DNA of 64,000 bases from assembly GCF_046773475.1 (NCBI RefSeq), contig NZ_CP177239.1, forward strand, positions 3,720,001 through 3,784,000. Reading direction: 5' to 3'. Made by a program: the position numbers and the translations under genes. Within the stretch, counting starts at the first letter, position 1. Each line of letters opens with the position of its first letter. This stretch comes from Nitratireductor aquimarinus (GTDB lineage: Bacteria; Pseudomonadota; Alphaproteobacteria; Rhizobiales; Rhizobiaceae). Under the pieces are notes generated by a model that saw nothing but the letters and a program-made list of their open reading frames with translations, was not told the origin of the DNA and did not search any database. Of this stretch, positions 52,794 through 61,327 are shown in pieces.

Positions 52794-53506
52794 CCACCCA
52801 GAAGCTTGATGGCGTCCTTGAGCGCGGTGTCGCTATCGCTCATGAGCGCCGACACGTGCTCGAAGGTGCGCTGCACTTCGATGAGGTTCATCATCTGCTG
52901 CACGGGATTGACGTTGGCTTCTTCCACAAAGCCCTGCGCCACGCCGACGCCGGGCTGATCGACAACGGGCTGTGCGTCATCGGCAACGAAGCCGGAATTG
53001 CCGAAGCGGGCGTAGTTTTGCGAGGGGGCGAACTCATAGAGGCCGATGGCGCCGACAAGCTGGCCATTCTGGCGCAGTGTGCCATCGGCGCTGGCTTCCG
53101 GCGGGCCGGCCAGCGGATCGAGCAGCAGCGGCGCGCCGCCGGCATCAAGCACCGGGTGCCCGTCGAGGCTGACCAGTTCGCCCGTCTCGCGCATGGTGAA
53201 GCGGCCATCGCGCGTGACGACGGTTCCCGCCGGTGTTTCGAGCCCAAACCACGCTTCCCCCTGTACCGCGAAATCGAACGGGTTCTTGGTTTCGCGCAGG
53301 CCCCCTTGATGGGTGTCGATGTTGGGGGAGCCGGGTGCGGCGAAAGAGACGGAATCCGGCCCGTCGCCGCTCACCAGATCCCGGAAGTTCACCGATGTGC
53401 CGCGAAAGCCCACCGTGCCGGCATTGGCGACGTTGTCGGCCAGTGTTCCAAGGCGCTTTTCCAGTGCGACCTGAGAAGAAAGAGCGACGTAAAGTCCGGT
53501 CTGCAT
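52790..53506 (-). CDS. flgF: Proximal rod protein FlgF
   Basis: A 238-residue rod protein starting MQTGLYVALSSQVALEKRLGTLADNVANAGTVGFRGTSV and ending VEEANVNPVQQMMNLIEVQRTFEHVSALMSDSDTALKDAIKLLG. The ATG at 53506 matches the family start; a frame open to 53635 overlaps the upstream gene and is rejected. Confidence 0.93.
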   Translation of the reverse strand: MQTGLYVALSSQVALEKRLGTLADNVANAGTVGFRGTSVNFRDLVSGDGPDSVSFAAPGSPNIDTHQGGLRETKNPFDFAVQGEAWFGLETPAGTVVTRDGRFTMRETGELVSLDGHPVLDAGGAPLLLDPLAGPPEASADGTLRQNGQLVGAIGLYEFAPSQNYARFGNSGFVADDAQPVVDQPGVGVAQGFVEEANVNPVQQMMNLIEVQRTFEHVSALMSDSDTALKDAIKLLGG

Positions 53507-53514
53507 CTGGTCTG

Positions 53515-54639
53515 CTACCTCTTTAACTGCGCAATGGTGAAAAGCATGTCGGTGGAAATGCCGAACTCCGCCGGCTGGCTGAACAGCGCGGCGATGGAGG
53601 TCTGCTGCGAGCCGGAGGGGTTTTCCAGCTCCCACATGGTGGTGAAACGCTTCAGGAAATCCTCAAGCTTCTCGGGATCCTTGAAGTCCGCGATCTCGAC
53701 GCGCTCCTTGATCATCTCGACCTGCTTGTCGATGTCGGCCTGCGCCAGCGCAGGGGGGAAGCCGAGCGCGGTGCGCACCACCTGCGCGATGGCCTTGTCG
53801 GCCAGCAATTCGTAGTAGGAGCGGAATTCGGGGGCCTTGCGCTGGAAATAGAGCGCAAGCCGCACGCCCTCGTTTTCCTTGCCGGCATCCTTTTCGAGCG
53901 TCTGGCGCATATAGCGCTCGACGGCCAGATTGTTGGCGATGTTGTAGGTCGTCGCGTCCTCGCCATAGCGGGCGAAGTTGAACGCTTCGGCCAGTGCCCT
54001 GTAGCGTTTGTCTTCGGTCTGGTTGGCCGGGCTTTGCGGATCGTCGATCCCGCCTTCGAGCACCGAGCGCAGGAAGCGGAGGTCGATCACCTCCTCGACA
54101 TCGAAGCCATGCGCCATGAGCGCGAAGGTCAGCATCTCCTGATCGCCCATCAGATCGTCGACCGATTTGATGTCGGGGATCTTCGCCAGATAGTTGTTGA
54201 GGCTGGCGATCAGCGTCGGGTCGTTTGGCGGGACGCCATTCTTGATGGCGCGCGTGAGATATTTGTCGACGGTGCCCTTCTGGGCCGGATTGTAATTCGT
54301 GGTGTCGGGGCCGCCGGCGGCAAAATTATAGGTGCGGGCGAACTCGATATAGCGCTTGTCGGTCAGCTTGTTGGCGAAGCTTTCCGGGTCGCTGATGCCT
54401 TCTTCAAGCACCTTCACCATGAAAGCCTTGGCATAGGCCATGTCTTCCAGACCGTGCGCCTTCATGGCGTAGCGGAACAGGCGGTCATCATTGACGAATT
54501 CCTCGATGGAGGTCACCCGGCCGATGTTCTGCTGATAATATTCCGTTTCGCGCTGCACCATTGGCTGGGACTGGACGCGCTCCAGCGAGCGCGACAAGTC
54601 GCGGTTGATCAGGTTGTAGCTCGTGAACGTGTTGATCAA
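53515..54639 (-). CDS. DUF1217 flagellar-locus protein with internal repeats
   Basis: A 374-residue helical protein of the DUF1217 family, found in alphaproteobacterial flagellar loci. Three related modules are visible. The first (about 45-115) has FVNDDRLFRYAMKAHGLEDM and GISDPESFANKLTDKRY; the second (about 165-235) has LMGDQEMLTFALMAHGFD and GIDDPQSPANQTEDKRY; a weaker third covers about 285-345. It lacks a signal peptide. As the first gene of the rod operon and next to motA's divergent promoter it likely has an assembly role, so far unproven. Confidence 0.82.
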   Translation of the reverse strand: MINTFTSYNLINRDLSRSLERVQSQPMVQRETEYYQQNIGRVTSIEEFVNDDRLFRYAMKAHGLEDMAYAKAFMVKVLEEGISDPESFANKLTDKRYIEFARTYNFAAGGPDTTNYNPAQKGTVDKYLTRAIKNGVPPNDPTLIASLNNYLAKIPDIKSVDDLMGDQEMLTFALMAHGFDVEEVIDLRFLRSVLEGGIDDPQSPANQTEDKRYRALAEAFNFARYGEDATTYNIANNLAVERYMRQTLEKDAGKENEGVRLALYFQRKAPEFRSYYELLADKAIAQVVRTALGFPPALAQADIDKQVEMIKERVEIADFKDPEKLEDFLKRFTTMWELENPSGSQQTSIAALFSQPAEFGISTDMLFTIAQLKR

Positions 54640-54783
54640 GGCGCACCCTCCGCCATCTTCGGTTGCGCCAAATTAGTCTGCGTATCTTGCGCGAGGCTTT
54701 CCGCACGCCGTTCCGGGATTCAAGCCTCACGCAAGCCACGGCGGGTACACAGGAGAAAAGGCCTGTAAAAGATGGCGGTATAG
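54640..54783. promoter_or_regulatory. Divergent control region between the DUF1217 and motA operons
   Basis: This 144-base gap separates two oppositely transcribed flagellar operons and must hold both promoters. Rem or VisNR control is expected by analogy. A three-codon frame (ATG GCG GTA TAG, 54772-54783) with AGGAG upstream abuts the motA ATG. Confidence 0.5.
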
Positions 54784-55662
54784 ATGGGTATTCTTGTCGG
54801 ACTCGTGGTAACGCTCGGCTGCGTGATTGGCGGCTACATGGCGATGGGCGGCCATGTGGACGTGCTTCTCCAGCCCTGGGAAGTCGTGATCATCTGCGGC
54901 GCGGCTTTCGGAACGTTTCTGGTCGCCAATCCGATGTCGACGGTCAAGGACGCCGGCAAAGCCTGTGTCGAAGCCCTGAAGGGCTCGGTTCCCAAGGAAA
55001 AAGACTACCTGGAGACGCTGGGCGTTCTTCACAGCCTGATGCGGGAACTGCGCACCAAGTCGCGCAGCGAAGTGGAAGCGCATATCGACAATCCCGAGGA
55101 ATCGGCGATCTTCCAGTCCTACCCGACGGTGCTGGCGAACAAGGATCTGACCAGCTTCATCTGCGATTACTGCCGCATCATCATCATCGGCAATGCCCGT
55201 CCGTTCGAGATCGAGGCGCTGATGGATGAGGAAATCCAGACCATCCGCCGCGACAAGCTGAAATCCTACAATGCGCTCGTTGCGGTGGCCGAAGGTCTGC
55301 CGGCGCTGGGCATCGTTGCGGCGGTGCTGGGCGTCATCAAGGCCATGGGCGCCATCAACGAGTCGCCTGAAATTCTGGGTGGCCTGGTTGGCGCGGCGCT
55401 CGTCGGCACCTTCCTCGGCATTTTCATGTCCTATGCGGTGGTCGGTCCGATCGCCACCAAGATCAAGATCGTGCGTGAGAAGAAGAACCGGCTTTACGTG
55501 ATCGTGAAGCAGACGCTGCTTGCCTACATGAACGGCTCGCTGCCGCAGGTGGCGCTGGAGTTCGGCCGCAAGACCATTTCGGCCCATGACCGGCCGACCA
55601 TCGATGCGGTGGAGCAGAGCACGATGAATACCGGCGGGGCCGGTGACAAGCAGGCCGCGTGA
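54784..55662 (+). CDS. motA: Stator protein MotA
   Basis: A 292-residue proton-channel subunit. It starts MGILVGLVVTLGCVIGGYMAMGGHVDVLLQPWE. The third and fourth helices contain GLPALGIVAAVLGVIKAMG and VGAALVGTFLGIFMSYAVVGPI, which carry the channel prolines. It pairs with MotB. First gene of the rightward operon with fliM, fliN, fliG and flhB. Confidence 0.96.
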   Translation: MGILVGLVVTLGCVIGGYMAMGGHVDVLLQPWEVVIICGAAFGTFLVANPMSTVKDAGKACVEALKGSVPKEKDYLETLGVLHSLMRELRTKSRSEVEAHIDNPEESAIFQSYPTVLANKDLTSFICDYCRIIIIGNARPFEIEALMDEEIQTIRRDKLKSYNALVAVAEGLPALGIVAAVLGVIKAMGAINESPEILGGLVGAALVGTFLGIFMSYAVVGPIATKIKIVREKKNRLYVIVKQTLLAYMNGSLPQVALEFGRKTISAHDRPTIDAVEQSTMNTGGAGDKQAA

Positions 55663-55693
55663 TGCGCGATCGTCAACGGAGCAACAACCGACC

Positions 55694-56632
55694 ATGGCGC
55701 TGACCGAAGATCCAGAACTGATGCGTGCGCTCGTCGTGGAGCGTCTGGTGGGAGCCACCGGCGATCCGCGCCGCGTGTCGGAAGCAGCGGGCTCCTGTGC
55801 GACCCGCGCCCTGACGCGCGTGATGGACGCTCTGGAAGAAAAACTCCCCGCAGCGGTGAAGGTTGAGCTGATCGATGTGGAGATCGTTCGACTGGCGGAA
55901 TTGAAGCCGAAGGAAGATTGCTGCGACGCGCTCGCGGTCATCGCCGGCGAAGTTTCGGGCGATGCGCTGACCATGCGTCTTGACCCGACGGCCATCTCCA
56001 TTCTCGTGGGGACGATGTTTGGCGGCAATCCGGAACTGCCGGCTGTTCCGCTGCAGCGCCCGCCATCGGCGATTGAGCGCGATGTGGCGGCGCTGACATT
56101 TGATATTTTCGCCAAGGCTCTCAATGGCAAGGGCGCTCGCTCGCTTGGCCTGCGCCTTTTGCTGCCGACCGTTCAATCGGGAGCGGATTTCCGCCGTTTC
56201 GTCGTTCGCGACGGGCCGGGCGTGCGGATGCGCTTCGCTATCGGCGGTGAGGAAAGCGGCGGCGTTCTTACGGCCTGGATGCCGCAGCGCCTGCTTCTGG
56301 AAGCGCGGGAGCTGGAAGGCAGCGACCAGCGCCAGCAGAATGCGAAGGCGGCCGACTGGCATAATCGTTTCAGCGATGAAGTGATGCGCTCCAATGTGCG
56401 CATTCGCGCGACCATCCCGCTGATGCGCATGGCGCTCGGCGAGCTTGCCTCGCTGCACGAAGGCCAGGTCATTGAGTTCGGTGACGGCGCGCAGCCCGAG
56501 GCGCGGCTGGCGGTGCGCGACAAGACGGTGTTCACCTGTGATTTCGGCAAGGCCGGACATCACTACACGGTGCGGATCAAACAACCCTTCGATGCCCGCA
56601 AGGACGTCGTCGAAGGTCTTCTGGCGCAATGA
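55694..56632 (+). CDS. fliM: Motor switch protein FliM
   Basis: A 312-residue switch protein. The middle CheC-like domain is around 45-225 and the C-terminal SpoA domain around 230-310. The N-terminal CheY-binding motif of the EIDALL type is not present; the protein begins MALTEDPELMRALVVERL. The ATG at 55694 has GGAG about 10 bases upstream; a start at 55643 would overlap motA. It forms the C-ring with FliG and FliN. Confidence 0.88.
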   Translation: MALTEDPELMRALVVERLVGATGDPRRVSEAAGSCATRALTRVMDALEEKLPAAVKVELIDVEIVRLAELKPKEDCCDALAVIAGEVSGDALTMRLDPTAISILVGTMFGGNPELPAVPLQRPPSAIERDVAALTFDIFAKALNGKGARSLGLRLLLPTVQSGADFRRFVVRDGPGVRMRFAIGGEESGGVLTAWMPQRLLLEARELEGSDQRQQNAKAADWHNRFSDEVMRSNVRIRATIPLMRMALGELASLHEGQVIEFGDGAQPEARLAVRDKTVFTCDFGKAGHHYTVRIKQPFDARKDVVEGLLAQ

Positions 56633-56663
56633 TGCGCCGGGAACGCGGTGAAGGAGAATGACT

Positions 56664-57044
56664 ATGACCAATGCCGAGCCTGAGCCGCAGGAAAACGGCG
56701 AGGAAGAGCTCAACAAGGCCATTGAGGAGCTGAAGGACGTTCTCCACGAGGAAACGTCGGGCACCAGCGGCGAAGCCGGGTCTTTTGCGAGCAATCCCGA
56801 ACTGGTGATGAGCATTCCGGTCGAGGTGCAGATCGTTCTGGGCAGTGCGGAAATGCCTGTTTCCCAGCTGATGGCGCTCAAGAAGGGATCGACGGTTTCG
56901 CTGAACCGTCGTGTCGGCGAGCCGGTGGAGATCGTGGTGAACGGCCGGCGCATCGCGCGCGGCGAGATCACGCTGGTCGAGGATGATCCTTCTCGCTTTG
57001 GCGTGAAGCTTACGGAAATTGCCGGCAGGGCTTCTGCCCAGTAA
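56664..57044 (+). CDS. fliN: Motor switch protein FliN
   Basis: A 126-residue switch protein with an acidic N-terminal part and the SpoA domain at about 45-118 (SIPVEVQIVLGSAEMPVSQLMALKKGSTVSLNRRVGEPVEIVVNGRRIARGEI). The ATG at 56664 has AAGGAG 7 bases before it, whereas the ATG at 56658 is too close to it. Confidence 0.94.
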   Translation: MTNAEPEPQENGEEELNKAIEELKDVLHEETSGTSGEAGSFASNPELVMSIPVEVQIVLGSAEMPVSQLMALKKGSTVSLNRRVGEPVEIVVNGRRIARGEITLVEDDPSRFGVKLTEIAGRASAQ

Positions 57045-57076
57045 ACTGGATTGCGAAGAGAAAGGTCGGATTGGTC

Positions 57077-58087
57077 ATGACGGAAGCTCTGGCTCTGACA
57101 CAGGCGCAGAAAGCGGCCACCATTCTGGTGGCTATGGGCAAGCCCGCAGCGGGCCGCCTGCTCAAATTCTTCAAGCAGGATGAGCTCAAGGCGCTGATGG
57201 AAGGCGCACGCCTGTTGCGGACCATTCCGCAGGCGGAGCTGGAAAAGGTGGTCGGCGAATTCGAGGCCGAGTTTACCGAAGGCGCCGGCCTGCTGGATTC
57301 TGCCGACAGCATTGACACCATTCTGACCGAGACGCTTTCCGAGGAGGAGATGAACCTCCTCATGGGACGCAACGACCCGAAGGCCGGCGAGGCCGAGGAA
57401 ATCTGGGCCGAGCTGGAAAAGCTGAAATCCGAAGAGCTGATCGAGCTGGTTTCGAGCGAGCATCCGCAGGTGATCGCCGCCATTCTGAGCGGTATTTCGC
57501 CGGCGATTGCGGCCAAGGTTCTGGTGAGCCTGGAAAAGGCGCTGCGCACCGCCGTTGTGGCGCGCATGGCGGCCACCGGCGACATGCCGGCGGCGGCCAA
57601 GAAGCTGATCGAGAACCGCATGGCCGATCTGCTGCGCGACATGCGCGCCGGCAAGGATTCCACCGTGGGTCTGGCGCGCGTGGCTTCGCTGCTCAACGAA
57701 CTCGACAAGGAACAGGCCGACGAGGTCATCCACGAGCTGGAGCGCAGCGGCACGAGCGATGTGAAAGCCATCCGTTCGCAGCTCTTCAGCTTCGAGGAGA
57801 TCGTTCTTCTCGACCAGAAGGCGCGCGTCGCCCTGTTCGACGGTCTTTCGAGCGATCTTGTCACGACCGCGCTGCGCAATGCTTCGCCCGATGCGGTGGA
57901 GGCGGTTCTTTCCGCTCTTGGCCAGCGCACGCGGCGCATGATCGAGGCGGAACTCAGTGTCGGTTCCGAGGATGTGCCTGAGACGGAGATCCATCAGGCC
58001 CGCAAGCGCATTTCCGCGATGGCGGTTCAGCTTTCGCAGCAGGGCAGTTTCGAACTGCCCGGAATGCAGCAGCAGGCCGCCGCCTGA
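57077..58087 (+). CDS. fliG: Motor switch protein FliG
   Basis: A 336-residue torque-ring protein. It begins MTEALALTQAQKAATILVAMGKPAAGRLLKFF and contains the middle EHPQ motif as SSEHPQVIAAILSG. The C-terminal torque helix includes FEEIVLLDQKARVALFDGL, with charged residues that face MotA. ATG at 57077 was preferred to the TTG at 57071. Confidence 0.95.
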   Translation: MTEALALTQAQKAATILVAMGKPAAGRLLKFFKQDELKALMEGARLLRTIPQAELEKVVGEFEAEFTEGAGLLDSADSIDTILTETLSEEEMNLLMGRNDPKAGEAEEIWAELEKLKSEELIELVSSEHPQVIAAILSGISPAIAAKVLVSLEKALRTAVVARMAATGDMPAAAKKLIENRMADLLRDMRAGKDSTVGLARVASLLNELDKEQADEVIHELERSGTSDVKAIRSQLFSFEEIVLLDQKARVALFDGLSSDLVTTALRNASPDAVEAVLSALGQRTRRMIEAELSVGSEDVPETEIHQARKRISAMAVQLSQQGSFELPGMQQQAAA

Positions 58088-58174
58088 CGCTTTTCGCAAG
58101 GCCTGTCCGGGTCGCGCCTGACAAGGCGTTCCGGGCGGCCGGTCTGGTCTGAATGCGTTTGAGCGAAGGGTCTG

Positions 58175-59245
58175 ATGGCGGAAGGCGCTGACAAGGAAAG
58201 CAAAACAGAAGAGGCCACGGAGAAGAAAATCCGTGACTCCGTCGAGAAGGGACAATTGCCTTTCTCGAAGGAGGTGCCTGTTTTCGCGTCCTTTCTGGCG
58301 ATCCTTACTTTTACGATCTTCTTCGCTCAGGACAGCGCGGTGCGGCTGAGCAGCTTCCTGTCGACCTTCCTTGAACGGGCCGATGGCTGGGCGCTCGAAA
58401 CCCGCTCGGATGCGATGGCGATCTATCAGCTGGTGTTCTTCGAGATCGCCAAGGTGGTCGGCGTCGTGATGCTGCTTCTGGTGGCCGCCGGCATTTCAGC
58501 TTCAGTGTTGCAAAACACGCCCCGTTTCGTGCTCGACCGCATCAAGCCGAAGGTCTCGCGCATCTCGCTCAAGGAAGGCTGGAGCCGCATCTTCGGCGTC
58601 AAGGGCATGGTCGAATTCGCCAAATCCCTTGGCAAGATCCTTGTGGCGGGCGGGTTCCTGATATTTGCGATGCGTGAGGCGGAGACCCGCCTGCTTGCCG
58701 GGATGATCACCAATCCGGTCGAGTTCAGCACGGTCATTCGCGACATTGCTGTGGAAAGCCTCGTGGTTGTCACGCTCGTGGTGGCGGTGATCGCGGTGGC
58801 CGATCTGTTCTGGTCCCGCCATCAGTGGCGTGTCGACCTGCGCATGACCAAGCAGGAAGTGAAGGATGAGCACAAGCAGGTGGAGGGCGATCCGATCGTC
58901 AAGGCTCGCCTGCGCTCACTCGCCCGCGACCGCGCACGCCAGCGCATGATGTCGGCCGTGCCGCAGGCCACGCTTGTGATCGCGAACCCGACGCACTTTG
59001 CAATTGCCCTTCGATATCGCCGTGACGAGGACGCAGCGCCCGTCGTGGTTGCGAAGGGGCAGGACCTCATTGCGCTGAAAATCAGGGAGATAGCGACGAA
59101 TCATAACATCCCCGTCTTCGAAGAGCCACTGCTCGCCCGATCCATGTACAAACAAGTTTCGGTTGATAGTTTGATTCCATCACAGTTCTACAAGGCTGTC
59201 GCGGAGCTGATCCGCCGCATCTACAGAACTGGCGATAAACCGTAG
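58175..59245 (+). CDS. flhB: Flagellar export switch protein FlhB
   Basis: A 356-residue membrane protein with four helices and the self-cleaving NPTH motif (Asn271) in VIANPTHFAIALRY. It governs the change of export from hook to filament subunits. The start ADKESKTEEATEKKIRDSVEKGQLPFSKEV is typical. It is followed 16 bases later by the unassigned gene. Confidence 0.96.
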   Translation: MAEGADKESKTEEATEKKIRDSVEKGQLPFSKEVPVFASFLAILTFTIFFAQDSAVRLSSFLSTFLERADGWALETRSDAMAIYQLVFFEIAKVVGVVMLLLVAAGISASVLQNTPRFVLDRIKPKVSRISLKEGWSRIFGVKGMVEFAKSLGKILVAGGFLIFAMREAETRLLAGMITNPVEFSTVIRDIAVESLVVVTLVVAVIAVADLFWSRHQWRVDLRMTKQEVKDEHKQVEGDPIVKARLRSLARDRARQRMMSAVPQATLVIANPTHFAIALRYRRDEDAAPVVVAKGQDLIALKIREIATNHNIPVFEEPLLARSMYKQVSVDSLIPSQFYKAVAELIRRIYRTGDKP

Positions 59246-59261
59246 TCAGCAGGATTATATT

Positions 59262-59702
59262 ATGGATAAGCAGCCGCATTCGCCTGCTCGCGAAATCATA
59301 GTCGCCAATGCCATTCGCGCGGTGGCGAACGAATTGCGTCTTGTCGATGTTGCCGACTACATCGCGTTCATCAGGCTTGAGAGCCTGGCGAGTGTTGCGG
59401 ATATCGTGGAGTCCGCTGCCGAACTCTATTTCATGCCGGGCACATTACGGTTGGGCCATGGCTGCGATGCGCGTGTTTCGTGGAGCGGAAGCCCGCAAAT
59501 TTCGCTCGATCTGGAACTGCGCCCGGGTGGCGTGACCGTCTATTTCACGCTCGAACTGAGCGACGACAATGCGGCTGTCGAGGTCAATTACGTGGCCTTT
59601 GATGATCCGGCCGAAGACCCGGAAGTGAATTCGCGCTACCTGGCCGATGCGCTGCAGGCTTCGCGGATCGTGCGTAGCGAGCGACCGCTGATCAACGGTT
59701 AG
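59262..59702 (+). CDS. Unknown protein at the end of the motA-flhB operon
   Basis: A 146-residue soluble protein without signal or membrane segment. The first 60 residues are helical (AREIIVANAIRAVANELRLVDVADYIAFIRL), and the rest looks like a beta-rich sheet (ARVSWSGSPQISLDLELRPGGVTVYFTLELSDDNAAVEVNYVAFD). An equivalent gene lies between flhB and visR in Sinorhizobium from memory. Its end is 6 bases from the convergent visR stop. The function is unknown. Confidence 0.78.
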   Translation: MDKQPHSPAREIIVANAIRAVANELRLVDVADYIAFIRLESLASVADIVESAAELYFMPGTLRLGHGCDARVSWSGSPQISLDLELRPGGVTVYFTLELSDDNAAVEVNYVAFDDPAEDPEVNSRYLADALQASRIVRSERPLING

Positions 59703-59708
59703 CCTTCT

Positions 59709-60362
59709 TCAGTCGATCAGGCCGTTGCGGAGCGCCTTGGCGACCGCGTGAACGCGGTTGACCGCATCCAGCTTCTGCGTGGTGTTTGCGAGATACTGGT
59801 TTGCAGTGTGCACCGACAGGCCGAGGCGTTTGGCGATTTCTTCGCTGGTCAGCCCGTTGGCGGTGAGCTTCAGGCACTGCAGCTCGCGTTTGGAGATCGA
59901 CGCGCCTTCGCTGTCCTCGGGGAGCGGATCCTGCTCCATGATCTGTGCAAAAAGCGCGTTGCACCGGCTGTGCAGGTCGAGCAGCGCGTCGCGCTCGATC
60001 TGGATGTTCTGACCGACCATGATGACCGCGCCAAGGTGTCTCTGCTCTGTGGTGAGCGGCAGGACAAGCCCGCCGGCCTCATGCGCAGGCGGGATTTCCT
60101 CGCTGTGCATGCCGGTGTCGTCACCGGGCATGGCGATGCCCCAGTGAAAGGGGTGAAAGGCCTCGGCGATTTTCTTGCAGAAACGCTTTGGTAATCGACC
60201 GGCGAGTTCCTGCGCTTCATCATCTGTCTGCGGGCTTCTACCGGTGAGGGCGGGGGACAGTCGCTGTCTTGTGAGGCCCTTGACCGTATAGAGATGGAAC
60301 CGGTCGGCACCGGTGCTTTCGGTGAGCTTTTGCAGCTCCTGTGCGATGTCCGAAAGCGTCAT
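59709..60362 (-). CDS. visR: Flagellar master regulator VisR (LuxR type)
   Basis: A 217-residue LuxR-type regulator with an N-terminal ligand-binding-like domain and a C-terminal helix-turn-helix (ISKRELQCLKLTANGLTSEEIAKRLGLSVHTANQYLANTTQKL). In Sinorhizobium VisN and VisR act as a heterodimer at the top of the flagellar cascade. It lies 12 bases downstream of visN in the same direction. Confidence 0.88.
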   Translation of the reverse strand: MTLSDIAQELQKLTESTGADRFHLYTVKGLTRQRLSPALTGRSPQTDDEAQELAGRLPKRFCKKIAEAFHPFHWGIAMPGDDTGMHSEEIPPAHEAGGLVLPLTTEQRHLGAVIMVGQNIQIERDALLDLHSRCNALFAQIMEQDPLPEDSEGASISKRELQCLKLTANGLTSEEIAKRLGLSVHTANQYLANTTQKLDAVNRVHAVAKALRNGLID

Positions 60363-60374
60363 TGATCTGCCGTT

Positions 60375-61067
60375 CTAGATTAGCCCGTTGCGAATGGCCG
60401 TTGCGATGGCCATGGCTCGGTTTTTTGCTGCCAGCTTGTGAATCGCATGGGCGACATAGCTGTTTACCGTGTTGGAAGACACGTTGAGGATGAGAGAGAC
60501 CTCATCCGCGGTCTTGCCTTCGGAGACCCAGTAAAGGCACTCGCGCTCGCGTTCCGATAAGGGTTCGCCGAGCGCATTGGTCTTTGTTCTGAAGCCTGAA
60601 AGGTGGTGGCACAGATTGATGTGCATGCGCCGCAGGTCCGCCGGATCGAGAGCGCCTGGCCGATCCCCGGAAATCAGCGCGATGTAGCGCTTCTTTCCCG
60701 CTGGCAGTTTGAGGAGGAAGATTTCCTGATGATCATGAAGGCTCAGATTGGCAATGTCTTCGCAGGAGAGAAGGGCGGCAAGTGCAGCCGGGTGCCAGGG
60801 GCGTGAGGTGAGGCCGGGAAAGGTGGAAGCAGAGCTTTCGATAAGCCGGGATATGGCCGTCATCCCGACATCTTCGATTGTGTCGAAGCTCCAGTTGGAA
60901 ACGAGGATCCGGGCCATGCCGGTGGAACTGTCGGGTGCTGCTTCGGCGATCAGGTAGGAGGTGTTGCCACTGTTGGGGCAATAGCTGCGGGCAAGGCTGG
61001 CGAGGTCGCGCCGCGATATGGCCCTCAAGGGCCGGACGGATTGCTTTTCGCGTGTATCAGTTGCCAT
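60375..61067 (-). CDS. visN: Flagellar master regulator VisN (LuxR type)
   Basis: A 230-residue LuxR-type regulator paired with VisR. Its C-terminal helix-turn-helix shows LSERERECLYWVSEGKTADEVSLILNVSSNTVNSYVAHAIHKL. The order visN then visR and their place next to flhB fit the rhizobial arrangement. The 260-base gap upstream is structured (see the adjacent region). Confidence 0.88.
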   Translation of the reverse strand: MATDTREKQSVRPLRAISRRDLASLARSYCPNSGNTSYLIAEAAPDSSTGMARILVSNWSFDTIEDVGMTAISRLIESSASTFPGLTSRPWHPAALAALLSCEDIANLSLHDHQEIFLLKLPAGKKRYIALISGDRPGALDPADLRRMHINLCHHLSGFRTKTNALGEPLSERERECLYWVSEGKTADEVSLILNVSSNTVNSYVAHAIHKLAAKNRAMAIATAIRNGLI

Positions 61068-61327
61068 TCGCTCTCATCGCAAATCCCCACCGGCGGGAAG
61101 CCGGTATTGTTGGTTTTGCGGATACGCAATACGAGGCCCGCAACGTCCCCCGCCCAGCGTCGAAATCGGTGTCCGTACAACCGGCATGACCGTATAAATA
61201 CGCTTTGAAACGGGCAGCGCTCTCGGGCCAGAACAGCTTTGTCATTCAGTGGCCCCCCAGTCACCTCGTTAATCGTTAGGTAAGGTTTCGATTCGGGTCA
61301 AGAAAAGCTCAAACCGGTTGAAATGCT
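61068..61327 (-). other. visN upstream region with hairpins
   Basis: No gene is supported here. ACCGGC-GGGAA-GCCGGT (61089-61105) and TTGCG-GATA-CGCAA (61116-61129) are perfect inverted repeats just upstream of the visN start. A possible -35 TTGACC (minus strand, near 61296-61301) lies further up. The aglK operon ends at the right edge. Confidence 0.45.

Noticed and set aside
53507..53635. N-terminal extension of flgF
   Set aside because: The extension overlaps the DUF1217 gene and is unlike any FlgF start; MQTGLYVALS at 53506 is the family start.
55673..58255. 860-residue minus-strand open frame
   Set aside because: It is antisense to fliM, fliN and fliG, all well recognised; composition is shadow-like.
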